From contig OY745767.1 of the NCBI GenBank assembly GCA_963556305.1, positions 62,001 through 126,000 on the forward strand: a DNA stretch of 64,000 nt, written 5' to 3'. Made by a program: the position numbers and the translations under genes. Positions 55,138-64,000 of the stretch are shown here, piece after piece; positions within the stretch are counted from its first letter, which is position 1; every line of letters starts with the position of its first letter. The stretch comes from Platismatia glauca (lineage: Eukaryota > Ascomycota > Lecanoromycetes > Lecanorales > Parmeliaceae). Under the pieces are notes generated by a model. It worked only from the letters and a program-made list of their open reading frames with translations, was not told the origin of the DNA and did no database searches.

Positions 55138-55486
55138 GGGGTGGAAAGCGGATTCTCCGGGAATGATGAAGAGTAATAAGTAAGGAAACGAAAGAACCTT
55201 TGCACATGTAGGTAAAGGCTCTATGTGTTGTTGACAAAGACAGAAAGTGCGATGGCCTTGAGCACCAAGAGAAACCGTCTAATGACATCGTATCTCCGAC
55301 ACAATGACGAGACCCGCAGTTTCTAACACATCCTTAGCTATATAGTCACCTACCAGTCAATGAGACTGCACATCTCCTAAGTCTTACTCACCACCAACTG
55401 CCAGCACTCATCCTCAGTTCAGAAATCTACAAAACGACCAGGATTCTGACAGAGACCCAGTATAACCTTCTGAATCAACAGCCAGG
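55138..55486. other. divergent promoter region
   Basis: About 350 bp between divergent genes. No other feature recognised. Confidence 0.4.
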
Positions 55487-55885
55487 ATGTGCTTTGGTAT
55501 CCACCACATCTACATGGAGTGTAATCACTCGATGAGGTTTCACATCCTCGATCGGTGCAATTCTTTCAACAATGGCCGCTGCGACTCCCTCAGGAGCATT
55601 CACGTCATAAAGGTCACAGCACCATCCCTTTGCCCGACATGTTTTCGCCGGAAAGAGGCCTTGATTGACGCAGAATACGAAAAGGCCACACGGGATCTCC
55701 GCCACGAGATAGCTAGGCTTGACGAGGGTATTGCGAAGGGGAGGGCAACAGCAGACGAGCAGGTTGTGAGAAGGCTTCAAGGCTACCGTGCCGAGTGCAA
55801 GGACGATGTCTCGCACGCAAAAGCGTCTCGAGACATGAGTATTCGGCTGTTCAGACAGAATCAGGGCGTCTGGGGTGATGGTTGA
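55487..55885 (+). CDS. small hypothetical protein with N-terminal Cys/His patch (132 aa)
   Basis: Single exon. It starts MCFGIHHIYMECNHS, a Cys/His arrangement (C..H....C.H) seen at the start of many short fungal proteins, followed by more Cys (DRCNSF, GRCDSL) and LCPTCFRRKEAL. Together these could bind zinc. The C-terminal half is a charged helix (DAEYEKATRDLRHEIARLDEG...) likely to form a coiled coil. No function is assigned. Confidence 0.6.
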   Translation: MCFGIHHIYMECNHSMRFHILDRCNSFNNGRCDSLRSIHVIKVTAPSLCPTCFRRKEALIDAEYEKATRDLRHEIARLDEGIAKGRATADEQVVRRLQGYRAECKDDVSHAKASRDMSIRLFRQNQGVWGDG

Positions 55886-57840
55886 AAAGGGGATGCGGTG
55901 AAAGGGAGACGAGCTGACGATAAAGGGGTGGAAGAACTCTTACCCTTGGACAGAAGGAGGCCCCACCAATTGACAAAATGCTCTGTCAAAAGAATCCATA
56001 CTACATCTCCCAGCCAACTTCTGATCTTCAAAGACTAGTAAAATATGACGAAGCTGACACCTCCTGTGTAGAACAATGATTTGATAAATAGCCCATACCA
56101 GATGCATCACAGATTTTTCAGCGAAAGAACCCCTTGACGCACGAGAAACCGATTGGACGTAAACCACCCGCTATGATTCCACGAGTTAGTCTTTCATGAA
56201 TCAATCAAAGGTGTTCGTCAGCAGAGGCACCCAATGGTTTCCACAAGCGCACCTCTTTGTGTCTTCCTATCTTTGTACGTTCCCTAGCTTACTGATGCTG
56301 TGCTTGCATGTATCTTTTGTTCAAATCGCAAACGCATTCTTGAATAGCAGACACTAAAGACGAGCTTTCTCTTTAAACAGGATGTTTCAATATCGTATTC
56401 TGAACCCTTGCTGTCACCTATACCCCGATCATACGAGTATGCTCCTTGTGACATCAGCAATCCACTAAAAATATAATGTCCTTTGACTGGGGACAGCACA
56501 TTGTGTTTTGCTTTGTTGTGAGCAGCTGTAGTTCGAGAACACCTAAATTCGAGAACACCTATTGTTCAACTCTCAACACGTATTTCTTCAGCCTTTGTGT
56601 CCATGACACATCTCAATACCTTTGGGCACTGGTGATCTCAATTTGGATTTCGAGGATCAGAGCTTGATATTCTATCCCCTTCAGCAAGATACGCTGAGAC
56701 AGGTAGAGGAGACTGGTTTGGAAAGCGATCGTGGCGACACCGCTTCTGAGCATTAGCCGTTGATGGTGGACTTGGCTTTAATCATGGCGGCTGATGTTTT
56801 TCCATGTGATCGTGGAATTTATAAGGTAAGAGCATAGAACGAATAGGGAGCAAAATGAATCTTTGGCAGACAAGCGTCACGATTATCCCAGTACAGTAAT
56901 TGGAAGATCTAACGGTATGAGGCATTAGATTCTGATCCCTTAACTCGCTTTGCCTCCACACAAATCCCACTCATGACCATGAGACTTCAAGATCTGAGCA
57001 TCGTGTAGCAAAAGGCTCGTTCAACAGTATCAACATTTCGATGGCTTGAAGACCAGAATTGCTCGGAGCTTTTTCGCTTCCTTTCTCTCTTTCCAAAACC
57101 TTTCCTACCTTAAAAGCAAATCGAATAAACGATCACTCCACGGTCGGCGGGAACTGGGTATCAGACAAAGGCTGTAGTTCGCAGGGTGGTATCTTCGCCG
57201 ATAATGACATTGTGTATCGGTTTCCATAGGCACAAGCGATCGTGGTTGAAAGGGTTTCCTATTTCGATATCCATATACAAGTACTCAAAAGTATCTAGGA
57301 TCTGCTGCCCCGTCATCACCTGCGCACACGCCTCGTCTGTACCACACAAAAAGTAGCGGCGCAACCCCATCAGAGTCACTCGCCCTCGGTTCTGCCGATG
57401 GCGTCGACGTAGGATGTTTTGATGTAGAGATAAATCGATGTGTAAAGAGAGTGGTCCTTTTGCAGCTGGCGCTGCCTACATCCTTGCAGAGGCTCGTCCT
57501 ACCTTGCTTGCTGCCAGTTTGAAAGTGAGAACAGGACTTGAGGGTCCGGAATCTGGCGAGTCAAAGGGCCATCGTCGATCATGGACAACTCTGCAAGATC
57601 GTGAGTAGATCAACCATGTTCGTGTTCTTAGCTTCCGAAGTCTGCATCGTGGGCTGTGTTCCACAATTCACAGTGTTGCATATTCAGAGTTCTTTTGGGA
57701 CTCATCGACGCCTGTCCGCGGGCACCTTATCCCATTGTCTGGCGCCTTGGAAATAGAATGCTTTGGCACGCATGGCCATATTCCTGAATTCTACTCTCTA
57801 CCAGACGATGGTTAAACAAATACATGACTGAGGCTCCGCA
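55886..57840. other. 1.95-kb intergenic stretch
   Basis: Contains a short direct repeat 'ttcgagaacacct' near 56535-56563 and a minus frame at 57379-57161 (about 70 codons, GTDEACAQVMTGQQILDTFEYLY) that looks coding-like but has a stop just upstream and no exon partner. Nothing called. Confidence 0.4.
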
Positions 57841-60318
57841 TCACCATTCGGCATATACTATCGGAGTGTCGGTAGCCAAACCGCATCTTTCTGCAGTTGC
57901 TGTAGGAACACTGCATGGCGCCTCGATAAGAGGACATTTCAGATGCCCGACTTCCTGGGAGGTACCAATGTACGAACAATCTCGAAAGCCATGAGAAACG
58001 AAGGGCCCAATGTTGATCGGATAGTTGCTTGTGACGCCATTTTCGTACTGCGGGTACCGCTCCTTATAATTTGGAGCTTGGTAATTGGCCCTACCCGGAC
58101 AGGTGTCTACAGACTGACCGGGCGTGATGTCATACTCGAGCGCCCAACTCGAGCATGTTGTGACGCGAGTTGGATCACAGAAATCGCGACGGTAGATGAT
58201 CATAGCTCGTGATGGCGTCGCTGCGGGCACTGAGTATTCAACGATTGGTGCTGTAGTGGTAGCGACAATGGCTTTGTTGGTGGTGGTCGGGCTTGAGAGT
58301 GAATGGCTTTTCGCAAAAGTCTCGACAAGAGAAGCTCCTGAGGTGGAGCCAGCTGATGCTGCGGAGACAAACGGTTGGGTGATCGTGGTAGAGAAGATTT
58401 TGCTTTCGCTTGTCGAAATCTGCGCAGAAGAACCATGACCTAGCTCATCGTTTTTCCCTGTGCTTACAATGGATGGGCTAGCCAAAGTGGACCCGCTGGA
58501 AAGAAGAGGAGAAGTGAAGGTGGTGAGCAGTTCAATTGTAGATGTAAGGTTTTTTGCAGCAGAAGTCGTAATTCCATTCTTGCTGCCGCCTCCAGAAATC
58601 CATACGCCGTTCAACCACGAAGCACTCATGATTCGAGACGAAAGATCGGCATCTGCCGTCGTGGAGGCCTTCGCGATAAAAGTAGTGGTTGAGTTGCTGC
58701 TATCACTCGATGTAATATTTCCACCCATGATTGAAAAGAGAACGGCCCCGACCACGGAGAGAACGGCGTCATCAGCAGCTTCAGAATCGTCATCATCCAC
58801 AGGATAGCCTTGGATTAGACCGCTGAAACATGGAGCAATATCACTGCTGATACTGGTGGAAGAAACACCGTTGGCACTCGTTGAAGAAGAACGCGTCGAG
58901 CTGGGTTCTAACGTCGATGTTGATTGCTGACTTTTTGGTTTTGCCGTTTCTGATGCCCTCTTCTCCTCTAAAGACTGCGACTCTTTCTTCTCTTCTTCTT
59001 CTTCCCCCTCTTCCTCCTCTTCTTCTGTTAAGTCGCCGGCCAGACCCTCAATCTCCGTCCAACCTGCTTCTATATCATCAAGGTCTGGTGCTACTGCGTC
59101 AATCTCCGCCTCCAGCTTGGTCAAGCTGCAAACGGTGCGGGTGATGGTACTTAGCAGATTTCCAAGGATGCTTTTCTTTCTGTACCGAGATCTAGATTTG
59201 CTACCACCGCACGAAATAGAACCTCCGTCTCCTCCTAAATCTTTACTAAGACTTTCCAGATCCGATTTGAGCGTCTCCATAGAGCTGATGAGTTGCGTCT
59301 TTGACGCCAAAAGCTCTGATTCACCGGAGATGCTACGAGCTTTACTGTACAAGAAAAGAAGCCCTTCGCCAATTGCAATACCGCCAGCTATCGCTGCCGC
59401 ATCAAGGGGGCTTAAAGATGTCGTGGGTATATTGATCTGAACGTTTGCCACCGAGGTCCTGGTTCCGCTACTTGTTGATGCAGAGAAGACAGTCGTGGAC
59501 GCTATGCTGTTACGAATAAGGGATGACGCAGAGGAGTGCCAAGCGCTAGTGGATGCCTGGAACCCTAGCGAAGTGCCATTGGCGTGTGCTGTAGTAGCTG
59601 TGAGCCCTGTGGAAGATACTGGCGCAGAAGAAAGTGAAGTTCGGTTTGTAGATCTTGAACTACTGGCTGGACTTAGTTCGGTAGAAGCTGTGCTGTTGAA
59701 ACCAGCCACGCTGCTTGGTGGAGATGTATGAATGTTGAGAATTGGCGAGACCGAAGTAGCGGGTGAACCACTGGAAATTGCTTTCGTTCCCATTTTCGCA
59801 GCCGTCGAATTGCTGGTAGCAGATTCATAAGATCTTGAACCATCTTGAGGAAACGCGCTACTGGTACCCGCCATCTTGTTCTGCAAATTGGATGTTGGGA
59901 TAGACGTATATCCTACTTCGCTTGAACTCACATTAGTCACCAATGCAGATGTTGTCCAGTTGGGGGTAGTAGTTCCAAAATGACCTAAACCGCTTCGGAG
60001 AATTGCGCTATTGTTGCCCAGGTTTTGGGTCAACGTTGTTGAGACAGATGTAAAATCTACACTGCCTGAAATATTTTTCGCCGCCAATGTAGATACTGTC
60101 AAGTTTCGAATAGACGTGCTCATGGACAGTAGGCTTTTCTCAGTTGAGAGCATCATGGCGCCTCTGATTGACGTCGTGGGGTTGAGTCTTGCCGGAGAGA
60201 ACGCCGACTTAGATGTTATGGAACTCGTCTCCAGCGCTGGCGATTGATAAGCCTGAGTTGCAACGGCGACCGTCAAAACGACTAGCCGGAATAAATTGCA
60301 AAGCAAGGATGGAGCCAT
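57841..60318 (-). CDS. large Ser/Thr-rich secreted or cell-wall protein (825 aa)
   Basis: Single exon. The signal peptide (MAPSLLCNLFRLVVLTVAVATQAYQ) is followed by about 270 residues dominated by Ser/Thr, a pattern expected to be heavily O-glycosylated. A central part has a weak hydrophobic stretch (DAAAIAGGIAIGEGLLFLY), a coiled-coil-like LLASKTQLISSMETLKSDLESLSKDL, and a Glu run followed by KK. A second Ser/Thr region follows. The C-terminal 110 residues form a Cys-containing module (DFCDPTRVTTCSSWALEYDITPGQSVDTCPG ... GFRDCSYIGT ... LKCPLIEAPCSVP ... ERCGLA). No GPI-anchor tail is evident. Probably a wall-associated protein; function unknown. Confidence 0.72.
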   Translation of the reverse strand: MAPSLLCNLFRLVVLTVAVATQAYQSPALETSSITSKSAFSPARLNPTTSIRGAMMLSTEKSLLSMSTSIRNLTVSTLAAKNISGSVDFTSVSTTLTQNLGNNSAILRSGLGHFGTTTPNWTTSALVTNVSSSEVGYTSIPTSNLQNKMAGTSSAFPQDGSRSYESATSNSTAAKMGTKAISSGSPATSVSPILNIHTSPPSSVAGFNSTASTELSPASSSRSTNRTSLSSAPVSSTGLTATTAHANGTSLGFQASTSAWHSSASSLIRNSIASTTVFSASTSSGTRTSVANVQINIPTTSLSPLDAAAIAGGIAIGEGLLFLYSKARSISGESELLASKTQLISSMETLKSDLESLSKDLGGDGGSISCGGSKSRSRYRKKSILGNLLSTITRTVCSLTKLEAEIDAVAPDLDDIEAGWTEIEGLAGDLTEEEEEEGEEEEEKKESQSLEEKRASETAKPKSQQSTSTLEPSSTRSSSTSANGVSSTSISSDIAPCFSGLIQGYPVDDDDSEAADDAVLSVVGAVLFSIMGGNITSSDSSNSTTTFIAKASTTADADLSSRIMSASWLNGVWISGGGSKNGITTSAAKNLTSTIELLTTFTSPLLSSGSTLASPSIVSTGKNDELGHGSSAQISTSESKIFSTTITQPFVSAASAGSTSGASLVETFAKSHSLSSPTTTNKAIVATTTAPIVEYSVPAATPSRAMIIYRRDFCDPTRVTTCSSWALEYDITPGQSVDTCPGRANYQAPNYKERYPQYENGVTSNYPINIGPFVSHGFRDCSYIGTSQEVGHLKCPLIEAPCSVPTATAERCGLATDTPIVYAEW

Positions 60319-61291
60319 GGGACACCTTCAGTTGCTAAAGAGCAAGCTGTCAATAATGCAATTAGGAGACAAAGTGACTGAGGTAAAAGAGGTTGCGGAA
60401 GAGACAGCGAGAAAATGAAATAGACGACCGGGCACCGGTGCTAGCTTGAGTATGCCAGAAAATGTATCCATAGTTTATGGCCTCGATATGAGATAAGAAT
60501 TCCGTTTAATACAATTCATAAAGATTTCCATTACAAAGGAAGGAAAGCCTGATTCTCTTCATCTCTTGGGCCTTGGTGGCTTGGTCTCCAATCGTGATAC
60601 ACAAGCAGGGATATGCTACGTAAGTTCGGGGACCATCTCAGGATTCACCTATGACCTAGCACCACGACTCGCTCGCCCTTGACCCACTATTATTGGTGTG
60701 TCTCGAACCATAACATCAAGTTCAACTCTCCTCTGCGTGCGTGGGGGCACTGAGACAAGCTAGATGAAAAAATGGTCAAGACACGGTTTGCAGCAAGGTC
60801 AGACTTGCCGAGCGGGCCTGTACAATTTACCCGAGCACATGCGCTAAGCGAGGTCTAAAACGTACCACCAACAAGCAACAACATAAATAATCATGCTCGT
60901 CACGTAGTCCTCTTCGCTGATACCCGATTTTATTCACTGAACCTGGGAACGGGCGTATTTTGTACTGATTCATACAGCTTATCGTTTTTTGCTCTCGGTA
61001 CTTTATGCTCCCGTGAGCGGAATCATCTTGTTGGTTTGTTTCATGTGTTAGTTCCATTGTGTTCACGCCGGTCAGAAGTCGCGAGCGTCTAGATAACACG
61101 CGTATGTACCTCCGTGAAGTTGCCATATTCTATCCATACCTACCTTAGGTACTGCATCTACTATTCTCAAAGTTCAGTCCCATGCCTCTACTGTCGTACA
61201 TGATCTCCACAGGGCACTCTGCTGTATAACGAATACAACGACCTTCTTCATCAATCTTCCAAGGATCCCGTAGCCACACTCACTCACGCTA
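60319..61291. other. intergenic, divergent promoters
   Basis: About 970 bp between two secreted-protein genes transcribed away from each other. No further feature recognised. Confidence 0.4.
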
Positions 61292-62716
61292 ATGCAACTT
61301 CCTCTGGCTTCGCGTTATCAGTTCTTTCGATCGTCTCTCCTCCTGCTGTTTTTGATCACAACTTCGCTCGCTATCACCGTACAACAATTTGTAAACACTT
61401 TAAACCTTGACGACCCGGTCGACGGCCCTGGTGGCTGTCATAGGAATGCTCCAAATGGCGTGCCCATGCTATCTTATGCACTCGATGCTACTACCGACGC
61501 CTTCAACATGGCAACCACAGTCAACACGACGATCAACAATTACAAAGGTTCTACAGGGAAAAAAGTCAGGGCGCTACTCTTTTTGTTTTTTGGCATCTCT
61601 TTTGAATTGACATCTTCGGATTTCCGGCCCAGCCCAAATTCGAGGGATAGCTTCATTATCGTGAGAGGTGCGAGACTGCCTTGAAACACCCATTTACAGG
61701 AACAATGGTGAACTCGCTTATCACCTAGGCAGGTTATTTCAAACGAGTAGTCGCTATCTTGACACCTTCAGCAGATCCAGCAGATCGGCCGTGGTTTCAC
61801 TGCCTAGAGGATTATGTATTCTACACGCAGCATCTCATCGGCAGTGACGGGAGAGAGAACCTTTCAGCCCCACTGGCTGCGGAGCATTTTAACGTCAAAA
61901 GTTGAGCCAGCACACTTTTTCGTCCTGATGCCTCACTGACGCCAGCCCAAAACAGTGGATGGCGCTTACCTACCTGGCCTGATGTATGCGAGCGCCATTC
62001 CCAAATACTATCCCGGGTACTATTCCGGCATTGATCCGCGAGGCGGAGGATGCGGCTACGATGTAATGATGGCATTCGCACTATACGGCCCAAATATTGG
62101 CTGGGGGTACTTCTCCTACGCACACATACGTAGATACATCGGAAGCTGACCGCCCTGGTCCCAGCATCACTTTGTGCCCTGTCTTATTCAAATACCCAAA
62201 TCTTGGGAGCCTTGGTCCACCACCCGCGAATCTCAAACGAGTCTCCGTGATAAATGGATACTCAAGGACAGGAGGCGCTACCGTATTGCACGAATTGTTT
62301 CATCTCATCTCGAAAAGTACCAGCCTTTCCCATACTCCCATCTTTCATTCCCGAATGTAACTAACATGCCTCCTCTCACAGCAATAATAGACCAACCACG
62401 TGCCTTCCCACCCAACGGCGACTATTCAAACACCAATTGGGCCGAATGGACTTTGAGCGCGACCAAATGGGCGTACGGGTTCTCGGCAAGCAACTTTCTC
62501 GGTCTCGCAAGACCCAATCTAGGCATACGTAACGCAGATAATTACGCAATCTTCGCACTATGCGTACAATACCCAAATCTAGACTGCGTTGGCAGTTTCT
62601 CAGCCGTGATCGCTAAACGGGGGAAGTTACCTTTTCAGCCTGCTCCTGAAGCGGTCGAGAAAATTTGGCAGGGCAGGTCGACGTTGCCATTAGATTCCAG
62701 GGAAGAGCCGGAGTAG
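61292..62716 (+). pseudogene. secreted M35-like (HExxH) metallopeptidase with probable frameshift
   Basis: Putative exons are 61292-61667, 61733-61900, 61956 to about 62125, about 62125-62316, and 62382-62716. Introns of 65, 55 and 65 nt have good signals (including CACTGAC and AACTAAC branch points). A signal peptide (SSLLLLFLITTSLA) is followed by a propeptide-like part and PADRPWFHCLEDYVFY. The zinc motif is GGATVLHELFHLI (HExxH), and the later NADNYAIFALC is typical of M35/lysine-specific metalloendopeptidase-like enzymes. Between ...NIGWGYFSYAH and ...VDTSEADRPGPSITLCP the frame shifts near 62121-62128, and the only candidate intron is 35 nt. So either the gene is broken, the base call is wrong, or a very short intron exists. 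Confidence 0.6.
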
Positions 62717-63215
62717 CGATGGTGGTAGACTAGGCTGGGAACTCCCTTGTCGAGGACATAGACCTACATGGAGAGCACCGCCTCGTTTATCGGGTCTTGA
62801 GCTTAGCCAAGCTGGTAGTAAAAGTGTGAGGTAGAGCTGTTGGGAATCAGTCTCGGTCGAAGCGACAGTAACAGGCTAGAGTTAGAGACAGAGATTTTAG
62901 AATACTACCCGTTTCGGCCTCGATAAATCCAGGCTCAAAGCATGAATGATAAAGGCAGTCGACGCTGTTGCATACCACAAAGCCGGACATTTTGTAGCGG
63001 ATGCCAAAGGTAAATATAATTGGACCTACTTTTCCCTTCCAATACGTAAGGATGGAGTAGCATCTATTCCTGGAGTTTTTGAAATTGAGGTAACGGCTTC
63101 TACCGGTACTTCGCTCCGAGATCACGCTTAGAGGTTGAAAGGATATGTATGGGTGTTTTCTCGGAACGTAACCGCATGTACGCTTTGCACTTTAATTATG
63201 ATAGATACAACGAGC
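62717..63215. other. intergenic, convergent 3' ends
   Basis: A short plus frame (62946-63131) has no support. Nothing else seen. Confidence 0.4.
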
Positions 63216-64000
63216 TCATTTTACCGGTGAAGCTTCAGGCCCGTCAAGTGTTTGCCAGTCAAGTGGAACATCACCGTCAGCGCTCAAACCCAGTAAAGAT
63301 TGATCAATGAGTCCCTACATGGTCGTCAGTAAGCCGGGCGATATCAGCAGGTAAGAACAAGCTTTTGACTCACCCAATCAATGTCCTCGAATTCGCTAAA
63401 GACACTGTTCAGTGAATCTGCCGAGTTGAGATCAGGTGGAGTGTAGTCATGCAGAGAAAGCTCTTGGTCTGCGAGGTCGATTCCATTCATGTTCCAGGGC
63501 TCGCTCTCTGAGTAGTTCACTGTTGCTTGAAACGATTCGTTCCCGTTCATTGGGGCCGGTGTCATACGTGAGATCTCCTGAGATGCTTTCTCTAAAAGTG
63601 TCGGTCTTGGTACTTTCGAGAGCATGATGGCGAGAACCTTTGAAGCACGTCGCGCATCCCTAGAAAAGTCTCTGCGCGACATCCAGATGCCATGAGAGTG
63701 TCTCAAAGCGTCATATTTCTCGAGCTGACCCTCCAAGTCTTCTGGAGATGTGAGAGTCGATTGTTTGTGAGACTCGTAGAGGTCTAGACTCGTGATCATT
63801 GCGGCTAAGAGAAAGTCATGGCATGAAAGACTCGAGAGCATCCATTTGTGGTCATGAAGTAAACCCCCCGGTTGGCTTGCTCCATAAAGCTCGGCTTGAT
63901 GTTTCAAGATTTGCAAAGCTGCATCGCCACACACCCTTCGGGAGTAGCCGAATGATGGATTAGACCTGTTCTTACTAAGGTAATTCCGATGCAAGACGCA
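63216..64000 (-). CDS. fungal-specific transcription factor, C-terminal part (runs off the window)
   Basis: The visible exons are 64000-63374 (open at the edge) and 63314-63216, joined by a 59-nt intron (GTGAGT...TGTAG) that gives FEDIDWGLIDQSLLGL. The part reading LHRNYLSKNRSNPSFGYSRRVCGDAALQILKHQAEL and WMLSSLSCHDFLLAAMITSLDLYE is the distal portion of the 'fungal_trans' regulatory domain of Zn2Cys6 factors. The C-terminus is acidic with an activation-domain-like SVFSEFEDIDW. The DNA-binding domain lies outside the window, so the zinc-cluster assignment is inferred. Confidence 0.82.

Noticed and set aside
57161..57379. About 70-codon minus frame that looks coding-like
   Set aside because: In-frame stop immediately upstream, no plausible intron linking it to another exon.
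1..64000. Secondary-metabolite cluster, CRISPR array, tRNA or rRNA genes
   Set aside because: No PKS/NRPS/terpene backbone enzyme, no spacer-repeat pattern, and no tRNA or rRNA signature seen on reading both strands.

Overview
The window is nuclear DNA of a filamentous ascomycete (Pezizomycotina, most likely a dothideomycete). Coding regions are interrupted by short introns of 46-128 nt (mostly 48-70 nt) with GTRNGT donors and CTAAC/CTGAC branch points. Recognisable eukaryotic genes include the R-SNARE Sec22, Mediator subunit MED6, tyrosyl-DNA phosphodiesterase 1, a fused PABA synthase and a zinc-cluster-type transcription factor. All exon structures were inferred by eye from splice signals and reading-frame continuity. 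No tRNA, rRNA or CRISPR array was recognised.

Left third (0-27.7 kb), mainly housekeeping and conserved fungal genes. In order: a lysine-rich hypothetical protein; SEC22; a divergently transcribed ASXH/DEUBAD-type chromatin protein with two SANT/Myb-like repeats; a small secreted protein; a permuted papain-fold gene broken by a 747-bp hAT transposon derivative with a perfect 8-bp target-site duplication; a frameshifted DUF6601-like gene; MED6; an SDR enzyme lacking its catalytic lysine; a 101-bp tandem array with a two-unit higher-order period; a hypothetical gene; the PABA synthase gene; a Mid2/WSC-like cell-surface sensor; a gene-poor stretch of about 3 kb; and an ankyrin-repeat protein with a STAND-type N-terminus.

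Middle and right (27.7-55.2 kb), an accessory zone. It holds TDP1, a membrane protein, an FAD oxidoreductase, a small secreted protein and a membrane-anchored fucose-lectin-like protein. Scattered among them is an expanded family of short proteins that open with an F-box/2EXR-like 'LP-x-E-L-R-x-x-I-Y' motif and end with an 'LGP...H-x-L-x-F-x-P' motif. Five copies are intact and four are broken by stop codons or truncation. The zone also contains two solo LTRs of one family, each with its own perfect 5-bp target-site duplication, a second decayed hAT element, a decayed secreted-protein gene and a tight inverted duplication.

Right end (55.2-64 kb), extracellular functions: a Cys-patch hypothetical protein, an 825-residue Ser/Thr-rich secreted protein, an M35-like HExxH metallopeptidase with a probable frameshift, and the C-terminal part of a fungal-specific transcription factor that runs off the window.

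The genes do not form an obvious biosynthetic cluster. The strongest theme is local birth and decay of the LPxELRxxIY family beside transposon remnants.
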